This document shows positions 17,601-29,600 of a DNA stretch of 64,000 nucleotides, in pieces. Each line of letters starts with the position of its first letter. Positions within the stretch are counted from its first letter, which is position 1. Under the pieces are notes generated by a model. It saw nothing but the letters and a program-made list of their open reading frames with translations. It ran no database searches and was not told where the DNA came from. Source of the DNA: DASSFZ01 sp035283185 (lineage in GTDB: Bacteria; Chloroflexota; Anaerolineae; Fen-1058); the NCBI GenBank assembly GCA_035283185.1, contig DATEUJ010000211.1:56547-120546 (forward strand). The letters are read 5' to 3'. A program made the translations under genes and the position numbers.

Positions 17601-20600
17601 CATTAACGCCACGCGCCAAATTACGTTCCCCATGACGATCAGCGGGGTCGTCAGCGATACCGGTTCGGTGACGACGGGCGTGTCGAATGCCGAAATTTCG
17701 TTTACGTGGGACAAGGTCACGGACGTGTACTCGAACACGGTGCTGGCGCTGTCGTTCGACGATCCGCCCGGTGTTGCCATCTTCCACGACGATTCAAACC
17801 AGGGTCACAGCGCCCTTTGCGATGCGGCAGCGCAGCAGTGTCCGACGGCGGGCGTAACGGGTCGCTTCGGCAAGGCGATCCGCTTTGATACCAACTCGCA
17901 AGTCGCGCTTGTGATTGGGATGCCCCTCTCGACGACGAACTATTCGCTGGTCGGCTGGTTCAATGCCTCCTGCCAGAACTGCGGCATTTTCGCCGCGTCC
18001 ATTGGCTCGGGCGCGCAGACCTCGTTTGACCGCGAAATCTATCTGAGCGGCGGAAATGTTTGCGCCGATGTCTTTAGCGGCTCGCGCGAGACGATCTGCT
18101 CCGCGAACGTGAATTACGCCGACGGCAACTGGCACATGGTCGCGCAGACGCTCGGCAGCAGCGGGCATCTGCTGTACCTGGATGGTCAAAAGGTGGCGAA
18201 CGGTGTCTTGACCCGTTCGAGTTTGAGCGGCCCGGCTAATCTGTTCATTGGACGCGCGCCGCAGGCCACGAACAACTCTGTGAACGGGCGGCTCGACGAA
18301 TTCAAGCTGTTTGACGTCGCGCTGTCGGCGGACTCGGTGCGCGGGTTCTATCAATCGTGGCAGCCGGCGACGCTGGCGAGTTCGGGCAATGGCGTCAATG
18401 CCACCACGTGGAGCGCGGTCGTGCCGCCTGGGCTGGATGGCAACTACTCGATAGACCTGACCGCCAGCGACGTGCTGGGCAACCGCAACGACGACCGTCT
18501 CTCCTGGCCGCACTGGCGCGGCGAGATTGACACCGCGCCGCCGCGACTCGACATCTCGATTCAGCCCTACGGGTTCGGACAGACGCTCATCACCGGCTCT
18601 GCCGAAGACTTGAATTTGAATCTCACCAGTCTGCAACTGCCCTGCCTCGGGGGCTCGTTCGGCCAAGTCTATTACAACACGCTGACGCGCCCCGGCGAGC
18701 CAAGACGTCTCAACAAGGTCGTGTCATCCTGCGTGGTAGAAGGTTATCCAACGACCGGCATCACCGTTCGCGCCTGCGACAACTTCGGTCACTGCGCCGC
18801 GAAAACGTCCTCCGAGTATCGGGTCTACATGGCGTCGAGCTCGGGCATCATTCGCGCTTCTGCCGCGAACGGCTCCTCGCAGCAAGTGATCCTCGCCCCG
18901 CCCGCAGCCAATCCGACCGGCGGCATTGCGATTGACCTCCAGCGCCAGCAAATGTATTGGGTGGAAGCGACGACGATCAAGCGCGCCAATCTCGACGGCT
19001 CGCAGATTCAGACCATCGTGAGCGGTCTCAATGCGCCGCGCCGCATCGCCGTGGCAGCGGCGGCGGGCAAACTCTATTGGAACGAACCAGGGCTGATCAA
19101 GCGCGCCAATCTCGACGGCTCGGGCCTCCAGACGCTCGTCGCGCGCACGGGCATTGCGTCCCTGTCGCTCGACGCGGAGCGCAGCACGCTCTTCTGGGTC
19201 GAGGGCAAGACGGTCTACCGCGCCAACCTGGACGGCAGCGGACAGACTCAGGTCGTTTCGCTGGAAGCGGTTACGGATCTGCTCGGCGGCACGGGTTTCA
19301 TGCATTCATTTCTCGATGTCGCCGTGAATCCGAAATCTGGCCGCCCCTACTACTCAATGTATGCGACCTGCGTGTCGCCCACGCAATACTACATCCTGGA
19401 GGGCTGCCATTTCCGATACAATGGGCCAAACTTGGACATCGGCCTCAGTTTTCGTGTGCCCCCCACTCCCGGCGCGGCGGATATTGGCCTGGATACTTTT
19501 ATTCTTCGGCTCGCGGTCGGCAGCGAAGGCGCGCAATCGAACGACCTGCTCGCCTTTGCGCCCGACGGCACCCTCTACTTCTCCAAGCGTGGGGGCGGCT
19601 TGTTCCGCGGCTGTACGTATCTAACGGCGGGTACGCCTGGTTCTTCCTCCGACGGCGGGTTCTGCTATCCGGGGGAACCGCAGATTTTCAGCGGCGATGT
19701 CAAGGGCGTAGCGTTCGCGCTGGAGGATCCGGGCGCCACGACGAACCCCGATTTGTGGATCAGCAAATCCGCGTCGGCGCCGATCCTCGTCGCCGGCAAT
19801 CAGATGACCTACACGCTGGTAGTGCGCAATATCGGCGCGGTGCCCGCGAGCGGCGTCGTCGTCACCGACACCCTGCCCGCGAACGTGACCTTCCTCTCTG
19901 CGACGACGACGCGCAACGAAACGTGCCCCGCGCCCGTTGGCGCGTTGTTCCAGTGCGCGCTGGCGCCGATCAGCACGGGCGCGCGGGTGGATGTCAATAT
20001 CCGCGTGCAAGGCAACTCGAATGCGGTCGGCTCGATTCAGAACAATGCAAAGGTCGGCGGAAGCCAGTCCGATACGGATACAACGAATAACAACGCGCTC
20101 AACGTCGTGAGCGGCATTACCCCCACGCCCACGCCGACGCCGACACGCACCCCGCGCGCCACGCTCACAACCACGCCTACGCCGAGCGGTCGCGTCAAAG
20201 TCCTGTTCTGGAACAGTCCTACGGGCATCAAGGCTCTGCGCCTCAACGACAACTACACCTGGAATTTCACCGCGCCCAATTCCTGTCCGCTGGGGGTCGC
20301 CGTGGACCCGGCGCAAGATCGGCTCTATTGGACGCAGTGCGATGGCACGATTCATCGCGCAAATCTCGACGGCACGAACGCGAGCACACTTCTGCAAAAT
20401 CAGAAATACCCAACCGCCATTGTCGTGGACAGCGTCGGTGGCAAAATCTACTGGCGCACCAACGGCGACCCGAACCGCAACCCCGATCCACCCAGGATTT
20501 ACCGCGCCGACTTGAACGGCGGCAACGTCGAGATGCTGCTGACCACGCAGTCGCCGAACAGTGAACTCGCACTCGACACGGTGAGTCAGCAGTTGTTCTG

Positions 20601-23600
20601 GCGTGACGGCTGGAACATCCTGCGGGCAGAATTGAACGGCGCTGGCGCTCAAACCCTGGTGAGCGACGCCTATTATAATGGGCTGGCGCTAGACGGCGGC
20701 GCGCGCGCGCTGTTTTGGGGCAGCTCCTCCTATTACTTCATCGGCCGCGCGGACCTCCTGCCCGATATGACGGGTGTGCAAAACGCCCAGAGAGTCACGA
20801 GCTCTTATGGGGCTAACGCGCTCGCGCTCGATGCCGCCGCCGGTACCCTCTACTGGACCGACAACTACGGCATTCGCAGCGCGAATCTCGCGGCGCTGCC
20901 CGCCGCTGCACAAACCGTGCTGAACGGTTCCACCAATGCCGACAGCAAACTCGCGTTGGCCTATCTCACGACCGCGTTGATTCCTACGCCAACCAACACG
21001 CCCACGCCGACGCCGAGCAATACACCGACGATCACGCTCACGCCGACGCCGAGCAATACGCCGACGAACACGCCCACGCCGAGCAATACGCCGACGGCAA
21101 CCGCGACGGCCTGTCCTTCGACAGGCTCTATCAGCGGCAAAGTCTTCAACGATCTGAACCAGAACGGCGTGGACGACAACGAACCCGGCATCGCGGGCGT
21201 GCTGATCACTCTTTCCAACAACAGCCAGACTACCACGAACGGCAGCGGCCTGTTCCAATTCAACAACCTGACCTTCGCGCAGTACCTCGTCTTCGAGACC
21301 GACCCGCCCGGCGCGCTCTCGACGACGCCTAATGTGGAAAGTGTGCTGGTCGTGCCCTGCCAGAATCCGGCCGTCTCCTTCGGCGACTATTTCCCGCCGA
21401 CGCCCACACCAACCGCCACCAGCACGCGCCTGCCCGCGACGCCAACGCCGACCCAGAGCGCCAGGAGCATCTTCTGGAGCGATGGCTTCGATGATATCCG
21501 CGCCATTGGCGCAGACGGCACAAACGAACGCCAGATTTACACGGACGCCAGCACCGACCCGAAATCGATTGCCTACAATCCGAACACCGACCAGATTTTC
21601 TGGACCGAGTGGACCGACTCGTTGGGCAATGGGCGCATCATGCGCGCCAACACCAACGGGACCGGCGTCCAGTTGGTAATCGGCGGGCAGATCTATCCGC
21701 TCGGATTGGCTGTGGAACCGGTCGGCGCGGGCATCTTGTACTGGCGCGCGGATTTGTGTTTCTGCCAGTCCAACACCACGAGTATCTACAAACTTAATCT
21801 CAACACGAGCCAGTTGAGCACCATCGCCATCAACATACCCGCCGCAAACGATACCGGGCTGGCGCTCGACGCCGAACGCGGAAAGATCTACTGGAGCGAA
21901 AGCGGCAATATCCGCCGCGCCAACACGGATGGCTCGGCGCCGGAAACGGTCATCTCCGGCCTCGGTGGCAGCCTCGGCATCGCGATTGACGCCGCCGCCG
22001 ACAGAATCTTCTGGAGCGCTGGGCGGACGATACAGCGCGCCGACCTCAACGGACAAAACGTCGAGACGGTCGCCACCACTACGGCCGATGCGAGCGCGGT
22101 CCTGGTAGACGGCGCAGGCGGCAAGGTCTACTGGTCAGAGTTCCTGGGCTGCCTCTGCCGCGCCGACCTCATGCCCAATGCGACGCGCGAAGTCTTCGTC
22201 GAGTTTGGCGGCGGCATTAGTTCGGCGGGGCTGACGCTCGCGTACGTTTTCATCCCGCCGACGCCCACGCCGACCAACACGCCCACGCCGACCCACACGC
22301 CGACGTTGACGCCCACGCCCACACAGACCTTTACGCCGACGCCTACGCCAACCAACACGCCGACGCCAACCAATACGCCCACGCGCAGCAGCGCCACCGC
22401 GACGCCGGCAGGAAACTTCACCCGGAATCTGTTCTGGACGAGCAAACGCTTCAGTCAACCCGGCCAGATTATGTCGATGCCGGTCGATACCTTCGCAGCC
22501 AGCGCCATTGTGTCTGCCGCCAACATCGATACGATCCGCGGGGTGGCGATCGACCCGGTGAACAATTACCTGTATTGGACGGAATTGACGAACGGGCGCG
22601 TCATGCGCGCAAACGTGGACGGTTCCAATCCGATCGAAATCGTCAACGGGTTGAGTAATCTCGGCGCGATCGTGTACGACGCCACGACGAACATGTTGTA
22701 CTGGAACGAGGGCGGAGTCATCCGGTCCTATGCGCTGAATACCGGCACGCTGACGACCTTGCCCATTTCCAGCAGCAGCTCGCTCGGCCTGGGCCTCGAT
22801 GCCGAACGCGGGCGCATCTACTGGAGCTTCGGCACCAACATCAGATGGGCGAATCTCAGCACGCCGGGAACCCAGAATACGCTCATCTCCGGGCTGTCCG
22901 GCTCGGTCGTCGACCTGTACATCGACGGGCCCAACGACTATGTCTATTGGAGCGAGGATTCTAATATCTCTGGAGAAACAGGCGCCATCAGGCGCGCGGA
23001 TCTGACGGGCGTCAATCAAAACATCGTCACCATCGCCGCCACCGTCGCGACCCCCTCGCCCGACGATGGCGTACCGTACGGCCTGACCGTAGATACGCTC
23101 GGTGGCAGGGTGTATTGGCTCCAGACTTTCCGGCTGTGGCAGTCGGATCTCGCATCCAACTCGACCGCCGTCGGCGTGTTGGGCACGGGCGGCTTCCCGC
23201 TCTACACAAATTCTGCGATCACGCTCGGCTACGTCCCGATTCCGCCGACGCCCACGCCCACCAGCACGCCGACCAACACGGCTACGGCGACGAGCACCTC
23301 GACGCCCACACCGACGTCCACGCCGATCGCCGGCGCGCTCGTCGTCCAAACCAACGGCGACGGCCCGGCGGCCGCCTGCAGCGGCACCAGTTGCAACACC
23401 CTGCGTGATGCGATTGACACCGCCAACAATAACGCCGGCTTGAACGCCATCACGTTCGCGGGAAGCGTGACAGGGAACATTACCCTGACCAATGGGGAAC
23501 TCGCCATCAGTGACGACCTGATCATTCTGGGACCCGGCGCGGCGACGCTCACAGTGGACGGGGACAATGCGAGCCGCGTGTTCAACATCGCCGGCGGCAC

Positions 23601-26600
23601 AGTCGACATCTCCGATTTGACGATCGCCAATGGCAACGCGGGTCAAGGCGCGGGTCTGTACAACGCAGGCGCGACGACGTTGACCGACGTGGTCCTGCAT
23701 AGCAACACCGCCAGCGATTCCGGTGGCGCGATCTACAACACGGCTTCGCTGGAGATGAACGGCGGCGCGGTGCGCGATAACACTCTCAACTACACAGGCT
23801 TTGGCGCGGCCAATGGCGGCGGCATCTATAACTACGGGGCACTCGCGCTGGCGACCGTCGACGTGTACAACAACGCCGTTTACGCCGGTCCCAGTGGCTT
23901 CGCCACGAATGGCGGCGGGGTGTATCTCGACGGTGGCAATGCGACCCTGACGAACGTCAACGTCTATTCAAACACCATCGAGTCTGGAAACGGCGGCGGC
24001 ATGTACGTATGGGCGACGGTCGCGCTCAGCGATAGCGCCATTTACAGCAACACCGTGGCCAGCGGCAACGGCGGCGGGATGTTCCTCGTTTCCTATCCCG
24101 GGCGTACCGTCAACATCGCGCGCAGCGCGATCTACAGCAACAGCGTGGCGGGCAATGGCGGCGGGATATACGTCACCACCGCTGAAGACTCCGATCTGCT
24201 CGACCTCGTGAACACCACCATCTCGGGCAACCGCGCGACCGGCGATGGCGGCGGCATTTACGCCGATTCGGGACGAATGACCTTGAGCAACGTCACCCTC
24301 GCCAACAACACCGCCGACAGCGACAACGACACATTCGGCGACGGCGGCGGATTCAACGGTTTCGTGTTCCCATTGACGATCCGGAACACGCTCATCGCCG
24401 CCAATAACGATTTCTCCGGCGGCGCGCCCGACTGCAACGTCGGCAGTAGCAGCGTCACCAACAACGGCTACAACCTGATCGGCAACGACACGGGCTGCGG
24501 TTGGACGCCAGGCACTGGCGACATCGTCAATCCCGCAGCGGTCAACCTCGGCCCGCTGCAAGACAATGGCGGCGCCACCTGGACGCACGCGCTCCTCACC
24601 GGCAGCCCCGCGATTGACGCCGGCAACCCGGCGGCGCCCGGCAGCGGCAGCCCCGCGTGCGAAGCGACCGATCAGCGCGGCATCACCCGTCCACAAGACG
24701 GCGACGGCGATGGCTCGACGATTTGCGACATCGGCGCGCTGGAACGCCAGTCGTCCACCATCGCTCTGTTGAATCCATTATCGTGGGTGCGGCATATTTT
24801 GTCGCTCGTACGCATCTCACCGTCGCACGAAATGGGTTCGTCGTATGGTGTGTACGTTGCGCCAGCGCTCCCCTCGACGACCGCAAACCTGGCGCTCATC
24901 AAATTCACCGCCGGTCACGTGCAGGCGAGCGCGCCAGGCACAACGTACGTCGTCAACACGCTCGACGATCACGACGACAGCGCGTGTGACTCGAATGACT
25001 GCACGCTGCGCGAAGCGCTCGACGCCGCGAATGCCAACGCCGGCGCGGACACGATCGATTTTGCTCAGAACCTTTCCGGCGTGATCCTCTTAACATTGGG
25101 CGAACTGACGATTACGGATGACGTGACGATCAACGGTCCGGGCGCGAATGTCTTGTCGGTGAGCGGCGCGAATGCCAGCCGCGTGTTCGACCTCAGCGGC
25201 GCGAGCGTCCACCTGGTAGGTCTCAGCATCACCGACGGCAATGCCGACAATGGCGCGGGAGTCTTGATCGCGGCGAATAGTTCGCTGGATGGCAGTGACC
25301 TGATCATTCGCAATAACACGGCGAGCGGCCAAGGCGGCGGCATTTTGAACTCTGGGACGTTGAGCCTGGCGGCCAGCGCGGTGCTAAACAACGCGATCGT
25401 TGCGTCCAACACTTCGCCACAGGGCGGCGGCATCTTCAACGGCGGCGCGCTGACTTTGACAGGCGTGGACATCTATGGCAACACACTCGTCCCAGGCGCC
25501 TATTCAGGCCACGGGGCTGGTCTGTCCAATGACCTGAATGCCGTCGCCACGCTCGATACGGTGCGGCTGTTCGCGAACACGATCACGGCAGGCGACCTGG
25601 CGAGCAGCGGCGGCGGCATCTACCAGCGCGGCGCCTTGACGCTGACGAATAGCCTTGTGACGAATAACATCGTCCTCAACGGAAGCGGCGGCGGCATCGA
25701 AAATTATTTCCCGACCGGAGCGATGACGCTGGTCGGCAGTTCACTCTCGAGCAATGCGGCGAGCATGGACGGCGGTGGTCTACGCGCGCTCGGCGCGAGT
25801 GGAGACCAGGTTGTTCTCACGAACAGCACTGTCTCGAACAACACGGCGGGAGGCAGCGGGGCCGGACTCTCGATCCAGGATAGCTCGGTCAACCTGAACG
25901 GTGTGACTCTTGCTGGTAACACCGCAGATGGAAACGGCGGCGGCATTTTCCTGGGTAGCTCTTCACCAACGCTGGGTGTAGTCAACAGCACTCTGTCTGG
26001 AAACTCGGCGAAAGGCAATGGCGGCGGCATCCACACGACTGCGGGCGTCGTGACCTTCAACAACGTCTCGATTGCCAACAACACCGCCGACAGCGACAAT
26101 AATGCCAACGGCAACGGAGGTGGATTCTCCGCGAGCGCGCTCACGCTGAACATTAGCAATTCACTTATCGCGACGAACAGCGATCTCTCTGGCGGCGCAC
26201 CCGATTGCCATGGGCTCGGATCCATTCTCATCAACGATACCGGCCATAACCTGATCGGCAACGACACCGGCTGCGGTTGGACGGCGGGCGCCGGTGACAT
26301 CGTCAACCCATCCGCCCCGCTCGAACTGAGCGCGCTGGCGGACAATGGCGGCGCGACTCAGACGCACGCGCTGGGGGCAGGCAGCCCCGCGCTTGACGCG
26401 GGCAATGACGCGACGTGCGAAGCGACCGATCAGCGCGGCATCGCCCGTCCGCTCGACGGCGATAACGACGGCGGCGCGCGCTGCGACATCGGCGCGGTTG
26501 AAGCCAATCTGCCTACCGTATCACTGCCGCCGATTGGCTTTACCCCTCCGCTTTTGGATTCGGGCGTGATTTCGCCCACGAACGGCGCGCTCTTTGCCGG

Positions 26601-29600
26601 GCTCGATCCCATCGAGATTCGCGGCGGCGCCTATGCGACGGAGTTCTTGAAATCGCTCGACGTGACGGTCAACGGTGCATCCATTTACACCACCAACTGG
26701 GACAATGGCATCACCACCGACCGTCCATGGGTCATCGCTTGGACACCACCCGCCGCGGGCAATTACACGATCGACAGCGTCGTGACCGATTGGGCGAGTC
26801 GCGTGCAAACGGATACGCATCCGATCAGCATCACCATTCAGCCGCCGCTGCCTACGATCCAGATCGCGTCCTCGATCATCACCTTGACGCAGGCGAGCGC
26901 GCCGACGGTGGGCAATCTCGATGGCACCGCCAGCGCGGCGGGCAATGCGGTGGTTGAAGTTCAAACAGAGGCAGGAGGCGCCTTCAATCCTGCGCAATTC
27001 GACGGCACAAGCTGGCACTATTCGCTCCAGTTCACCGCACCGCCCGATGGCGTAACCTATCCAATCACCGCGCGCATCACCGATGGGCTGCAGCGCATCA
27101 CCACGGCCAGCAGGAATGTGATCGTCGACGTCGCGCCGCCCGCGCTGGTTGACATCACCCTCTCGTATCGCGACAACGCGAATGTCACGCATCCGCTCGC
27201 GACCGGTCAAACCATCCGCCAGTCCCCGCCGACACTCATCCTTGACTGGACGGCGAGCGCCGATGGAAGCGGACTGGGCAGTTACCTGGCCGGCTGGACG
27301 GCAAGCCCAACTCCAGACCCCGCTGCGCTGGCAGCGATCAATCCCGCAGCATCGCGTCATTTTGAATTCACCGCCAGCGAAGCCAGGGTTTATTACGCGC
27401 ACGTGATCTCGCAAGACGCGCGCGGCAACCGCACCCTGCAAACCGTTGGACCTATCTACGTGGACGCGCCAACCACACCCGATTTGATTGCAGATATGAC
27501 CTATCGCGGTTGGATGGAGAGCGGCGCTTCCTTCATCAGCGCCGACCATGAAATCAGCCGCAGCGTGCCCGGCGCAAATGTGCAAAGGTTTTACGCGACC
27601 TGGAACAATGAGGCGCTGCGCATGGCCTGGACGGGCGCGAACTGGGATAACGACGGCGACCTGTTCATTTATCTCGACACCCAGTCCGGCGGCGCGCCGA
27701 ACGCCTACAATCCCTATCCAGGTTCCGCGACGATTTCGCTGCCCGCTTCGTTTGGCGCGGACGAATTGGTCTGGATTCAAGATAGCCAAACGGCGATGCT
27801 GTTGCATTGGGGCGGAAGTAATTGGGTTCTCGATCAGGCGCTTGGCGCGTCCAACTATCAGTTCGAGGGGACCGCGAATCCGAATATCACCGATCTTTAT
27901 CTGCCCTTTACGTTGCTCGGAGTGAATTCCGCCTCATCGCTCAAGCTGCTCGCGCTCGCGAGTGAAGAGAACGCGCTGCAATTCTGGGCGAGTGCGCCAG
28001 ACCATAATCCACTCAACAGCTCACGCGTCGTCAGCGCGCTGGCCAAGGAGCGCGACCTGAGTAGCTTCCAACTGACACAGTTCTACTCCGTTGCTTCGTT
28101 GGGAAGTGGCGTTTTGCCAAACGGTAACATCCTGCCGGGCGCCGACATGCATTTCAGCATTGACAGCACACCCGGCGGCGTTGGCGTCGCTTTCCTGAAT
28201 GACGATTGGCTGGACGTGGTCGCGCCCGGCGTACGGCTGGACGCGAACCTCGACGGCGTGCCCGACCAACCGCTGCCGGTCAATCAGCCCGCGCCAGTCG
28301 GTAATGGACAGACGGTAACGTACGACCTCCATTATCGAAATGACGGAACGGAGGAAGCCAGGAACGTTCAAGTCACCGTCACGGCGTATGGCGCCTTGCG
28401 CCTGGCGGGCAACCAGACCACGGCGACCTTCAATTTGGGGAACGTCGCGCCGGGCGTTTCGACCACGCTGCAGTTCACCGGAAACATCAACACGGCCCTC
28501 AACGGCAATTCGGCCGAGATGGACGCCGTTATCCGCGATGATCAGCACGGCAACTTTGATTATGTGTGGGTGCAGCATCCGGTAGACAGTGCGCCGCCGC
28601 AAGGCGTTCAGATTCTCAGCCCCGAGACGTATGCCAAGCCTGGACTCAATTTCGTCACGGGCGCGGCGTTCGATCCATCAGGCGTCCCGACGATTGCATT
28701 GGAGATCACGGCGCTGCCGTCAAACGCGCAGACGACGATCAACTGCGCCGATCCGACGCCCAATGATGGTCAGTGGACCTGTCAATGGGATGCCGGGGAT
28801 TTGGCCGGAATCACTCAGTTCCAACTGCGCGCACGCGCGACCGACAGCAATGGCGCGGTTAGTTCGTTCAGCCCGATCCATACGCTCACAGTGGACATCA
28901 CACCCCCGACCGTGACCGTGGACGCGCCCGTGGATCAATTCCTCGCGGATGGCTTCCTAAGCGCGGGTGAACTGCAATGGACGGGCACGGTGCAGGACAA
29001 TCAGGAGGCGGCAGGGCTGGTCATCTGCCTGAAGCAGACCTTCGATCCGAACTGCTTGCAAGGCCCGACCTTTGGAGGCAGCAACCTGGCCCAGTGGAGT
29101 TATGACTTGACGCCGATTCTCGCGGGGGATGGTCTCAGGACCACGCTGAACCTGTATGGCCTGGATGCGGTGGGCAACCCTTCGGACACGCCTTTAGCCC
29201 GCGTCTTTAAGATCGATACGTTCCCGCCCGTCATCACCGTCACCTCGTCCACTCCCCCGGTGATCAATGCCGGTCAGACCATCAGCGGCACCGTGAGTGA
29301 CGGCGGCGGCGTGAGCCAGGTTGACGCCATCATCTTTGCGCCCGATGGCAGCGTCTCCGTCGAGACGGCAGCACTGAATGAGCCGCAGTGGAGCTACACA
29401 CCAAACATCAGCGGCACCGGAGAGTTCATCGTTCACCTGCAGGCGCGCGATCGGGCAGGCAACACTAGCACTGCCGAGCCATTCGTCGTTCAAGGGGGCG
29501 TCCCCAATACCCCGCCGACCATTGTGGTCGCCGCGGGCGGCATATGCGCCAGCAGCGGCGTGAGCGGCACAATGAACCTGACGGTCGCAGATGTGGACGG

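Noticed and set aside
22135..23700. 521-codon minus-strand frame in the giant gene, and similar ones at 20689-22056 and 26521-27807
   Set aside because: All lie opposite recognised domains of the giant protein (propellers, beta-helix); no motif of their own.
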